A stretch of 64,000 nucleotides of DNA, from the NCBI RefSeq assembly GCF_003201105.1, contig NZ_QICJ01000002.1, positions 62,001 through 126,000 on the forward strand. Direction: 5' to 3'. The notes beneath the pieces are model-generated. The model had not been told where the DNA came from. It was given only the letters and a program-made list of their open reading frames with translations, and ran no database searches. Source of the DNA: Dyella sp. AtDHG13. Its GTDB lineage: Bacteria > Pseudomonadota > Gammaproteobacteria > Xanthomonadales > Rhodanobacteraceae. Positions 55,851 through 63,751 of this stretch are shown piece after piece. Both the position numbers and the translations under genes were made by a program. Numbering within the stretch: the first letter of the stretch is position 1; each line of letters begins with the position of its first letter.

Positions 55851-57179
55851 ATGTCCCGCACTCTTCGTCGCGTGAAGAAACACCTGCTCGCCGCCCTGCT
55901 GGTTGCCGCGCTGCCCGCCGGCGCGCACGCGGCGGAAGCCAGCACGCCAACGACCATCGACGAGGCCCTGAAGGCATCGGCCGAGCAGCACCGTCCGGTA
56001 CTCGTCGATTTCCAGGCGGTGTGGTGCTACTCCTGCTACTACATGGCCAGTCACGTATTGAATGGCCCGGAATGGGACGACGTGCAGCGCAAGGCCATCG
56101 TGGTGGAGGCGGACGCGGATTCGCCCGACGGCCAGACGTGGATGAAGAAGCTCAACGCCTCCTTCCTGCCCAGCTACGTGGTGCTGGACGAGCACGGCAA
56201 TGAACTGGGCCGCGTCACCGCGGAACAGCCGCGCGAGAAGTTCTATCCGAAGATCACCGCCATCCTCGCCACCGGCAACACGCTCGACGGCCTGAAGCAG
56301 AAGGCGGGCAAAGGCAGCATCGACGACGTCGCCAACGTACTGGAGGCCTACCAGGCGCGCTCCGAAGGCGTGGAAGGGCTGGCATGGTTTTCCTCGTTGC
56401 CCGCGCCGCGGCAACAGCAGGCGCGCGGCAATGCCCGCGTCGCGGTGGCGCTCGACCAGCTCGCGCTGATCAAGGCGCTTGCCGCCAAGGACAACGCCGC
56501 CGTGATCGCGAACGCGCAGAAAGTGCTGGCGCAGGATATCGGCTGCCAGCGTCCCTACGTGCTGGACGATCTGCTCGAAGCCACCGAAAAACTGCCGGCT
56601 GCCGATCGCAAGGCCTTGCTCGCCCCGCAACGCAAGCCGATGGATAGCTACGTCAACACGCAGGTGCTGGTGGCCCAGCCCGCCTGCGCCGACCAGCGCA
56701 GCGCGGTGCTGGCGAGCGCGGAACTCGACCAGGTTCTGGGCGACCCGACTGCGGCTTCCGCCCTGCTCGACCGCGCCATCACGCAGACGCGCCAGCGCCT
56801 GGGCAGCAACCTCGCCAGCGACCGCAACCTGGCCGACAACCTGCGCATCTACCTGGCCAAGGCCAAGCGCAGCGCCGAACTCGACGACTACCAGCGCAAG
56901 CTGATCGCAGCCTATCCGGACGACTACGTCTACGCCTACCGCTACGGCCGCAGCCTCGTGGAAGCGGGCAAGCCCGCCGATGCGCTGCCTTATCTTGCGC
57001 AGGCCGCCGACAAGGCCTACGGCGCGAACCGGCTTGCCGTGGCCCTGCAACGCGTGAAGGCGTTGAAGGCACTGCACCGCGACGACGAGGCGCGGAAGCT
57101 CGCCAGCGAAGTGCTGGAAACCAATGGCCCGTGGTTCCCCAAGCAGGCCGACGCGCTGAAGGCCGAACTCAAGGCTTGA
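55851..57179 (+). CDS. Secreted thioredoxin-fold protein with helical (TPR-like) tail
   Basis: 442 residues. A signal peptide ends near AHA/AE. The thioredoxin domain (residues 33-140) has the redox motif Cys59-Tyr-Ser-Cys62 (VWCYSCYYM), as in the DsbD C-terminal and related periplasmic reductases, and the cis-Pro segment FLPSYVV. Residues 200-440 are helical with TPR-like pairs (YAYRYGRSLVEAGKPADALP). GGAAG lies 7 bases before the ATG. It follows the TonB receptor on the same strand, suggesting periplasmic disulfide chemistry linked to that uptake system. Its stop overlaps the convergent gene by 11 bp. Confidence 0.8.
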   Translation: MSRTLRRVKKHLLAALLVAALPAGAHAAEASTPTTIDEALKASAEQHRPVLVDFQAVWCYSCYYMASHVLNGPEWDDVQRKAIVVEADADSPDGQTWMKKLNASFLPSYVVLDEHGNELGRVTAEQPREKFYPKITAILATGNTLDGLKQKAGKGSIDDVANVLEAYQARSEGVEGLAWFSSLPAPRQQQARGNARVAVALDQLALIKALAAKDNAAVIANAQKVLAQDIGCQRPYVLDDLLEATEKLPAADRKALLAPQRKPMDSYVNTQVLVAQPACADQRSAVLASAELDQVLGDPTAASALLDRAITQTRQRLGSNLASDRNLADNLRIYLAKAKRSAELDDYQRKLIAAYPDDYVYAYRYGRSLVEAGKPADALPYLAQAADKAYGANRLAVALQRVKALKALHRDDEARKLASEVLETNGPWFPKQADALKAELKA

Positions 57180-58050
57180 CGGACGTGCCGCCGCACGACG
57201 GCGGCCACGATTCGTTGCCCTCGATGTGCCACACGAAGAATTCGCCGGACTTCGGCTCGCCGGTGTCGCGTGCGAACAACAGCGTCTTGCCGGACGGCGA
57301 AAACAGCGCGCCGATCTCCGAGCCGTTGACGTTGATCGCCGGGCCCAGCTTCGTTCGAGGCAGCCAGCCCTTGGGTCCGCGCAGTGATTGGTAGAGGCCG
57401 CCGTCCGCCTCCACGATGAGCCGCTTGCCGTCTGGCGATGGCAGCGGCTCGTACTCGTCGCCCGCCGTATTGATCGCGGGCCCCGCATTCTCCACCACCC
57501 ATTGCCCGGGCGTGGTCTCGCGCGCACGCCAGATGTCGTTCTTGCCGAAGCCGCCCGGGCGATTCGAGCCGAAGTACAGCCAGCCGTCCGTGCCCAGTCG
57601 CGGAAACCATTCCGCCTGATCCGAATTCACCGGCGCGGGCAGGCGCACCGGCGCATTCCAGTGGCCATCCGCCGCGCGGTCCGCGCGCCAGATATCCAGA
57701 TCCTTGCTTTTCAGGCTGCCGGTCGCCCGCGTGGAAATGAAGTAGACGCTGCGGCCGTCCGGCGTGAACCACGGATCGGCCTCCGTGCCCGGCCCGGCGA
57801 ACGGCGCATCCGTCGGTTCGCTCCAGCGCGCGCCTTCGCAATGCGAATGCAGGATGCGCCAGCCGGAAAACGACTTGGAGCTGCGCACGAAATACAGCTC
57901 GCCCGTCTTGGGATCAAAGGCGGGGTGCGACTCGAACAGCTCGCTCGATACGCCCATGGGCGTCCAGGGCTGCACGGAAGCCACGGGAGCGTCGGCCGCC
58001 GCCCCTAACGGCACGCATGCGGCAAACCAGGCGAACCAGCGAAGCGTCAT
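57169..58050 (-). CDS. Exported TolB-like/PD40 beta-propeller protein
   Basis: 293 residues with a signal peptide (PLGAAA/DA). Repeated blades of the PD40 type are visible: FDPKTGELYFVRSS, FTPDGRSVYFISTR, GTDGWLYFGSNRPGG, PSPDGKRLIVEADG and FSPSGKTLLFARD. Such WD40-like propellers bind proteins or glycans in the periplasm. The ATG at 58050 starts the signal peptide; the frame to 58101 adds a charged tail. No partner is evident apart from the convergent thioredoxin gene. Confidence 0.8.
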   Translation of the reverse strand: MTLRWFAWFAACVPLGAAADAPVASVQPWTPMGVSSELFESHPAFDPKTGELYFVRSSKSFSGWRILHSHCEGARWSEPTDAPFAGPGTEADPWFTPDGRSVYFISTRATGSLKSKDLDIWRADRAADGHWNAPVRLPAPVNSDQAEWFPRLGTDGWLYFGSNRPGGFGKNDIWRARETTPGQWVVENAGPAINTAGDEYEPLPSPDGKRLIVEADGGLYQSLRGPKGWLPRTKLGPAINVNGSEIGALFSPSGKTLLFARDTGEPKSGEFFVWHIEGNESWPPSCGGTSVKP

Positions 58051-58263
58051 GCGCACGGCGGGAGTCCTTGTGCGGGCGTGGGTCCCGGCATTGCAGCGCA
58101 AGCGATGGCGGGATGCCCGTGCCGGATGTCCATGCGGCCGTGAATGGAACCTCGCCGCCGCGTCACGCGATCACCGGCCAGAGAAAACAAACGCGCGCGA
58201 CCGCCACCCGGGGCGGTCACGTCCATCCTGCACGGCGCGCGGCCTTGCCGCGCCTGCCGCGAA

Positions 58264-58521
58264 TCAGGAATGCAGTTGCTGCAGCAGGCGCTCCAGCTCG
58301 CCGCGCAGCTGCCTTACTTGCGATAGCGCGCTGTCACGCTCGCGCACCACCTCGTTGTGAATGGCCAGCGATACCACGTGCGCCGACAGCGTCTTTTTCC
58401 GCGCCCGGTATCGACGCGCCCGCTCCGCGGGCGTCAACGCATTGGGCTTGCGCGGCCGACCTCGCGCTCGCTTGAACGTCAGGGGCAAGGCAAGCGTGCC
58501 CGGATCTTGTGGGTCAACCAT
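58264..58521 (-). CDS. Small basic/coiled-coil protein, probable DNA-binding regulator
   Basis: 85 residues. Residues 20-26 (RGRPRKP) form an AT-hook core inside a basic stretch (20-43, with TPAERARRYRARKK). From about 48 to 84 a coiled coil is likely, with hydrophobics at V59, L66, V69, L76, L80 and L83 in heptad order. The basic-region-then-zipper layout recalls a bZIP protein in outline only. A strong GAGGAGG lies 8 bases before the ATG. A 22-bp perfect palindrome with ACGT cores is centred about 38 bp upstream of the start codon and is the obvious operator candidate. Function not known. Confidence 0.75.
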   Translation of the reverse strand: MVDPQDPGTLALPLTFKRARGRPRKPNALTPAERARRYRARKKTLSAHVVSLAIHNEVVRERDSALSQVRQLRGELERLLQQLHS

Positions 58522-58547
58522 GGTGCATCCTCCTCATTTGCGCCTAT

Positions 58548-58569
58548 TTTTACGTGACGTCACGTAAAA
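58548..58569. promoter_or_regulatory. 22-bp perfect palindrome upstream of the small basic protein
   Basis: TTTTACGTGAC followed by its exact reverse complement, with three overlapping ACGT cores. It is 26 bp upstream of the small basic protein gene (reading left) and about 200 bp upstream of the hydroxylase gene (reading right). Perfect 11-bp half-sites are most unlikely by chance in this GC-rich background and indicate a dimeric protein-binding site. Confidence 0.75.
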
Positions 58570-58775
58570 TACAAGCAAAATCTCGCGGAAAAACAGCCGT
58601 AAAGGCCACTTTTCTCAACTGAATACGCACGCCTTGCGTGTCGACCGAAGTGCCTACCGTGCGTTCACGGGACAAGGAGATTCCTGTCGCTACCGTGCAA
58701 CACGTCGGCTACCGGAGAAGGCAGTCAGTGGCGCCGGGGCGAACGCCCACCCAGCAAAAAAAGGGAAAACCGAAG

Positions 58776-59459
58776 ATGGAGTCGCTCTATGAGCTGTCAT
58801 CACGGGCCATCCGCCGTCTCTACGACGCCCGCATCAACACGCCGCCCGTGCTGGACATCGACACCTGCTTCCCTGACGCCCGCCACTTCCACGATGCCTG
58901 GGAAGTTTTGCGCGGCGAGGCCATGGCCGTGCTCGAAAGCAACCAGCCCATTCCCCGATTCCACGAGATCATGCCGGCCCAGGCCGATATCTCCGCCACC
59001 GACGGACGCGACTGGCGCATGTTCCTGCTCAGGATCTACGGGCAGGACATCCGCGCCAACCAGGCGCACTGCCCGTTCCTCGCCGAGCTGCTGGCGGCCT
59101 GCCCCGGCGTGCTGTCGGCCACGCTCTCGTTCCTGGCGCCGTACAAGCACATACCGCGTCATTGCGGCCCGTTCCGGGGCATCCTGCGCTACCAGCTGAA
59201 CCTGGAAGCGCCCCTGGCGGAGGATGGCCGCCCGGCCGCCGTGCTATGGCTGGCCGGCGAGGAACATCGGCTCGGCAACGGCGAACAGCTGCTGTGGGAC
59301 GACACCTATCCGCACGAGGTGTGGAACCGTGGCGGGCAGACGCGCATCGCCCTGCTGCTGGACGTCCAGCGCCCGGACATGCCGCTGGACCTGCGCCTGC
59401 TATCGAGCGCCGTCGCCAAGGGAGTCGGCATGGTCGCGCGCTGGCGCGGCCTGGCCTGA
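58776..59459 (+). CDS. Aspartyl/asparaginyl beta-hydroxylase-like dioxygenase
   Basis: 227 residues of the Asp/Asn beta-hydroxylase (LpxO-like) family. The double-stranded helix motifs are PRHCGPFRGILRYQLNLEAP (iron His and 2-oxoglutarate contacts) and WDDTYPHEVWNRG (second His). LpxO relatives hydroxylate lipid A acyl chains; others act on peptides, so the substrate is open. AAGGGA lies 8 bases before the ATG. The 3' end overlaps the convergent mscS gene by 60 bp. Confidence 0.85.
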   Translation: MESLYELSSRAIRRLYDARINTPPVLDIDTCFPDARHFHDAWEVLRGEAMAVLESNQPIPRFHEIMPAQADISATDGRDWRMFLLRIYGQDIRANQAHCPFLAELLAACPGVLSATLSFLAPYKHIPRHCGPFRGILRYQLNLEAPLAEDGRPAAVLWLAGEEHRLGNGEQLLWDDTYPHEVWNRGGQTRIALLLDVQRPDMPLDLRLLSSAVAKGVGMVARWRGLA

Positions 59460-60512
59460 GCCCTCCAGCTCGGCGCGCAGGCGCGGCAAGGCTTCCGGGT
59501 AATGCGCCTTGATGAAGGTGATCAGCCCCTCGCGCACCTTGCAGCGCAGGTCGAAGTTGCGCCCGGAATCGGTCGAACTCACCAGGGCGCGCAACTGCAC
59601 CGCGCGCTCGTTCGCATCGGTCACCTGCAGCACGCACACGCGCCCGTCCCACTCGGCGGCCTCGCGGCACAGGCGGCCGAGTTCCTCGCGCAGCGGTTGC
59701 GTAGGCACGCCGTAGTCCATCCACAGGAACACCGTGCCGAGCAGCTGCGCGCTGGTGCGCGTCCAGTTCTGGAACGGGTTTTCCATGAACCAGCTCAGCG
59801 GCACCACCATGCGGCGCTCGTCCCAGATGCGCACTACGACATAGCTGCCGGTGATTTCCTCGATGCGGCCCCACTCGCCCTGGATGATCACCACGTCGTC
59901 CAGCCGAATGGGCTGGGTCACGGCGATCTGCAGGCCCGCGATAAGGTTGCTCAGCACCGGCTTGGCCGCGATGCCCAGCGCCAGCCCCGCCACACCCGCG
60001 GACGCCAGCAGGCTGGTGCCGAGTTGGCGCACGCCGGGAATCGTCAGCAGGATCGCTGAGGCGCCCAGCAACAGCACCAGCACGTCCGCCGTGCGCCGCA
60101 GGACGCGCACCTGCGTGATCATGCGGCGGGCCGCCAGGTTGTCCGCCACATCCAGCGGATACTTGCGGATGGCCGCCAGCTCCAGCGTGCCCAGGCAACG
60201 CAGCGCCAACCAGGTCAGCGCCACCATCAAGGCGATCAGCAGCACGTGCTGCACCAGCACGAAGGGCGGCAGCACGTCGGCGTCCGGCAGCACGCGCAGC
60301 GACGCCACCAGGATCAGCAAGGGGATCAGCCACTCCATGGGCGCACTGGCGCGCCCCAGCAGATCGGCCGCCAACGGACGCCGCTTGGCCAGATGCCGCA
60401 GCACCGCGTAAGCCAGCGCACGCAGCACCACGGACACCACCAGCGCCACGGCAACCGCCATGCCCAGTCGCGTCCACGGGTCGTGCTGCCACCAGCGCAG
60501 CAGGCTATCCAC
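59400..60512 (-). CDS. MscS-family mechanosensitive channel
   Basis: 370 residues: four or five N-terminal membrane helices, then the MscS pore and beta domain (SLLASAGVAGLALGIAAKPV, then LIAGLQIAVTQPIRLDDVV and GEWGRIEEITGSYVVVRIWD). The start is GTG at 60512. It releases solutes on osmotic down-shock. The last 20 residues lie within the overlap with the hydroxylase gene. Confidence 0.9.
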   Translation of the reverse strand: MDSLLRWWQHDPWTRLGMAVAVALVVSVVLRALAYAVLRHLAKRRPLAADLLGRASAPMEWLIPLLILVASLRVLPDADVLPPFVLVQHVLLIALMVALTWLALRCLGTLELAAIRKYPLDVADNLAARRMITQVRVLRRTADVLVLLLGASAILLTIPGVRQLGTSLLASAGVAGLALGIAAKPVLSNLIAGLQIAVTQPIRLDDVVIIQGEWGRIEEITGSYVVVRIWDERRMVVPLSWFMENPFQNWTRTSAQLLGTVFLWMDYGVPTQPLREELGRLCREAAEWDGRVCVLQVTDANERAVQLRALVSSTDSGRNFDLRCKVREGLITFIKAHYPEALPRLRAELEGSGQAAPARDHADSLGDGAR

Positions 60513-60553
60513 GGCGATCCATCCGCCACGCCATCAGCAAAAAGGCCCCGCGC

Positions 60554-60751
60554 TCAGTGGCGCCTGCCCGGCGGCAACGCCGGCACGAACGGCGACGGCG
60601 GATCGCTCGCCGGGAAGGTTTCTTCCAGCGCCTCGTCCTGCAGCTCCTGGCGGTGCTGCTCGATCGCCTTGCGCGAAATGCGCGTCGCGTGGGTGTCCGG
60701 GCGAGACGGCTCGCTGGCATGGTCGGAATGGCTTGGTTCTCGACGGGACAT
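60554..60751 (-). CDS. Short protein with DEALEETFPASDPP motif
   Basis: 65 residues, hydrophilic. The central helix (ISRKAIEQHRQELQDEALEE) leads into ETFPASDPPSPF, a motif shared by many small bacterial proteins of unknown function. GAGGAAG lies 6 bases before the ATG at 60751. The gene is about 200 bp after dps on the same strand and may belong to the same stress response. Confidence 0.7.
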   Translation of the reverse strand: MSRREPSHSDHASEPSRPDTHATRISRKAIEQHRQELQDEALEETFPASDPPSPFVPALPPGRRH

Positions 60752-60951
60752 GAAGGCTTCCTCGGCAACGGCACGCGCCGGACGCCGGCCGCGCGCTGCC
60801 ACGCGCCATCCTGAAGCCCCTGCCGTTAGCCGCATGCGTTGCGCATGTGACCGCGCGTGGACGTATGTGAACGTCTCCCCGCATGCCGAAACGACCCGCC
60901 GGAAGCCGCACGGCGATGCCGTGCGGCGCGGACGCGATAGCGTGAACGCGA

Positions 60952-61491
60952 TCAGGAGTGACGGCTGGTCTCGAACAGGAACCACACGCGGCGCTCGGCC
61001 TCGTCGATCCAGTTTTCCAGCAGGCTGGCCGTGGCGACGTCGCCGTACTCGTCGCACAGCTCGTGCGTGGCGCGCATATAGCCGGCGAGGCGCTGGTTGT
61101 CCTCGCGCAGCTCGGCCAGCATGTCGTCCGGCGTCACGAAGTCCGCGTCGTTGTCGGACAGCCGCGCCAGGCGCTTGGCGTGCCCGAGCGAACGCAGCGT
61201 GGTGCCACCCAGCTTGCGCACGCGCTCGGCGATGGGGTCCACCGTGGCGTAGATCTGGTCCGACTGTTCGTCGAGCAGCAGGTGGTAGTCGCGGAAATAC
61301 GGCCCGGACATGTGCCAATGGAAATTCTTGGTCTTCAGGTACAGGGCCAGCACGTCGGCCAGCAAGGCATTCAGCTCGCCGGAGATGTCGCGCGTCGCCT
61401 TTTCGCCCAGCGCAGACGGCGTATTCAGCGCCGCCTTCTGGCGGACCTTGGCACTGCTGGTATCGCTCTTGGCCTTGGTGGTTTTGCTCAT
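60952..61491 (-). CDS. dps: Dps-family DNA-protection ferritin
   Basis: 179 residues: basic N-terminal tail (SKTTKAKSDTSSAKVRQKAA), then the Dps four-helix bundle with the ferroxidase ligands in KNFHWHMSGPYFRDYHLLLDE and DQIYATVDPIAERV. It oxidises ferrous iron with peroxide and coats DNA. The ATG at 61491 has GGAGA 6-7 bases upstream; the frame to 61620 is unconserved. It sits 44 bp after the YoaK-family gene on the same strand. Confidence 0.93.
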   Translation of the reverse strand: MSKTTKAKSDTSSAKVRQKAALNTPSALGEKATRDISGELNALLADVLALYLKTKNFHWHMSGPYFRDYHLLLDEQSDQIYATVDPIAERVRKLGGTTLRSLGHAKRLARLSDNDADFVTPDDMLAELREDNQRLAGYMRATHELCDEYGDVATASLLENWIDEAERRVWFLFETSRHS

Positions 61492-61535
61492 GGGGAGTCT
61501 CCGCGGTTGATCCATCGAGTATGGAATGGCAAATG

Positions 61536-62228
61536 TCATTTCGGCGTCGGCATGGGATCGGCATCGCCATAGCGCAGCACCGCCGCCACGCTCAGCAAGG
61601 GCGGCACCACGAAGCACCACATGCCGCCGATGGCATAGAACAGGGCGCCCGCCGCGCAGCCGATGGCGAAGGCCAGCACGGCAAAACTCATGCGCCGCAG
61701 CCGCCCGTCGAGCGCCGCGCGCTGCTCCGGCGGCACGCCCCGCAGGCGATCGGCCACGTCCAGCATGATCTGCGTGGTGGTGCCCGTCATCAGCGTGGAC
61801 GGCGGCCAGCTGACCAGATGCACGCGGTGCACGGCGTTCTGTATCGCCATCGCACCGACCAGGGTCATGCCGGTGAGCGTGGCGGCCCAGCTGTCCCCTT
61901 GCGGGAACGGCCCGTAATGAAGCGCCAGCACCATCGCCACCACGAACAGCGCCAGCTTGAGCGACAGCAGCGAACGCACCACGGGCTGGCCGGCGTCGAT
62001 CAGGCGATAGCGAAGCAGCCGTGCGCCGATCACGAACACGCAGAACACCGGCAGCGCCAGCAGCTTGGCCACGATGCCCGACGTTCCCGACACCAGGGCC
62101 GCGCCGATGGTGACGAAGTTACCGGTGACATGCGCGGTGAACAGGCCGTGCAGCGCCAGGAAGCCGGCGGTATCCACATAGCCGGCCATCACGCTGAGGA
62201 TGGTCGGCAGCCAGGGTTTCTCATTCAT
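61536..62228 (-). CDS. YoaK/DUF1275-family membrane protein
   Basis: 230 residues with six or seven membrane helices and the family motifs VMAGYVDTAGFLALHGLFTAHVTGN (start of helix 1) and AIQNAVHRVHL, then TLMTGTTTQIMLDVADRL. The function of DUF1275 proteins is not known. Same strand as dps downstream and the outer-membrane protein upstream. Confidence 0.85.
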   Translation of the reverse strand: MNEKPWLPTILSVMAGYVDTAGFLALHGLFTAHVTGNFVTIGAALVSGTSGIVAKLLALPVFCVFVIGARLLRYRLIDAGQPVVRSLLSLKLALFVVAMVLALHYGPFPQGDSWAATLTGMTLVGAMAIQNAVHRVHLVSWPPSTLMTGTTTQIMLDVADRLRGVPPEQRAALDGRLRRMSFAVLAFAIGCAAGALFYAIGGMWCFVVPPLLSVAAVLRYGDADPMPTPK

Positions 62229-62270
62229 GCAGTTTTCCTCTCCCGCAGCCGGGCTTGCTTTTTCGTAACG

Positions 62271-63746
62271 TCACCACATGAACCTCCCTTCGACGCCGAG
62301 GTAATCGCCGTCGCGTCCGCCGGCCATGCGTATCGCCCGCCCCGCGTCGAAATGCACAGCTTCCAGTGCCCCGGTGAAGTTCGCGTTGAAGGCGTAATCC
62401 GCGCGCAGCTGTCCATACACGCCCGTCCATTTGCCGCCATGCCCGGCCGTGCCGGGCAGCGGGATATTCGGTTGCACATAGATGGCATCGGCGGTGGATT
62501 CGCGCCACTGGAATCCCGCCGCGGCCATCAGCGTGAGACGGCTCACCGGCTTGATGGTCACGCTGGGTTTGACGTGGCGCAGGTTGGTGTAGCCCGTATA
62601 GCCAGCCAGCGTGAAGTAGTAGCCATTGGGAAACAGCGGATTGAAGGTGCCCACCGTGCCGTCGCCGGGATGGCGATCGCCGGAGGCCGCATCGATCTGC
62701 AGCCCGATGCGCGGCGACCAGGCCACGGGCCAGGTGTAACCGACCCGCGCACCCGTGCCCCAGGCATCGATATCCTTCGCGCCCACGTGGCCGCGCTGCG
62801 CCATGGCTTCCAGGTCCCAGTCGATGCCCGATTGGTTGCCCGCGAAACGCACGTCGTAGACATCGCGATGCTCGTTGCCCGTGGCATCGAGATAACGCGC
62901 GTTGTCGCGGGCGTACAGCGAGTAGTACGCCGAGAGTTCGTCCCTGCCCCACAGCAGCCGCTCGACGCGCAGCGTGTGGAAGCGGAAGTGCCGGTTGGAC
63001 GTATCGTCGAAGGGGTGTTCGTCGTTGTATTGCACGGGCTGGCTGAGAAAGCCGATGAAGCGCCACTTGCCGGTTTCCCAGTCGGCCCAGACCGCATCGA
63101 ACGACTGGCGCACATTCGGGCCGTCGCGCAAGGAAACGAAGCGCTGCAGGTCGAAGGCGAAATCCTGTCGCCCCACGCGCGCCTTGAACGTGCCGCTGGC
63201 GAAGGTGCGGACGTAGGCGAGAAAGGCCAGCCGCAGGTCCCAGGGGTTGCGATCCGCCCCGCCGATCACCTGCTTGCCCACGGTGCGCGCATCCTCGAAC
63301 TGCACGAACGCCTGCCAGTAGTGCGCGAAATGCAGGTCGGCATGCAGCTGGAACCGCTGCAGCAGATAGCTATCGTTCGGGTTGTGGCCGATGCCGAAAC
63401 TGGCCGCATCCTGCATTTCCGTTCGCTCACGTAAATTCACGCCGAACGACAGATACGTCTTCGGATCGGCGTCGCTCAACGACAGGTACTTGAGCGCATC
63501 GCCCCACTGGGTACGCAAGGCAGGATCGGCCAGCACCGACCAATCCTCCTGCCAGCGATTGCTGCGCAGCGCCGGCCGCTCCGCCGCGTTCTGCGCGGGC
63601 GTGGCTTCCGTGGAATCGGCGCTGGCGTCCTGCGCGCGAGCCACCACCGAGACTAGCGCCGCGCCCGCCAGCATCAGCCCCACCGCCATGGAACGCACGG
63701 GAGCGGCGACACATGAAGGGCCCGGCACCCGCCCCGCTACGCTCAT
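62271..63746 (-). CDS. Alginate-export-family outer-membrane protein
   Basis: 491 residues: signal peptide (VVARA/QD), then an AlgE-like barrel (Alginate_exp): YLSFGVNLRERTEMQDAASF, YLLQRFQLHADLHFAHYWQA, RVGRQDFAFDLQRF, ending with Trp (VEGRFMW). AlgE exports alginate in Pseudomonas, but most relatives without alginate genes are porins of unknown substrate, and no alginate genes are visible here. It starts 5 bp after the VOC-family gene stop. Confidence 0.82.
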   Translation of the reverse strand: MSVAGRVPGPSCVAAPVRSMAVGLMLAGAALVSVVARAQDASADSTEATPAQNAAERPALRSNRWQEDWSVLADPALRTQWGDALKYLSLSDADPKTYLSFGVNLRERTEMQDAASFGIGHNPNDSYLLQRFQLHADLHFAHYWQAFVQFEDARTVGKQVIGGADRNPWDLRLAFLAYVRTFASGTFKARVGRQDFAFDLQRFVSLRDGPNVRQSFDAVWADWETGKWRFIGFLSQPVQYNDEHPFDDTSNRHFRFHTLRVERLLWGRDELSAYYSLYARDNARYLDATGNEHRDVYDVRFAGNQSGIDWDLEAMAQRGHVGAKDIDAWGTGARVGYTWPVAWSPRIGLQIDAASGDRHPGDGTVGTFNPLFPNGYYFTLAGYTGYTNLRHVKPSVTIKPVSRLTLMAAAGFQWRESTADAIYVQPNIPLPGTAGHGGKWTGVYGQLRADYAFNANFTGALEAVHFDAGRAIRMAGGRDGDYLGVEGRFMW

Positions 63747-63751
63747 GATCG

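Noticed and set aside
62256-62275. CGTAACGTCAC resembling half of the 58548 palindrome
   Set aside because: It overlaps the stop of the outer-membrane protein gene, is not palindromic, and one imperfect half-site is expected by chance.
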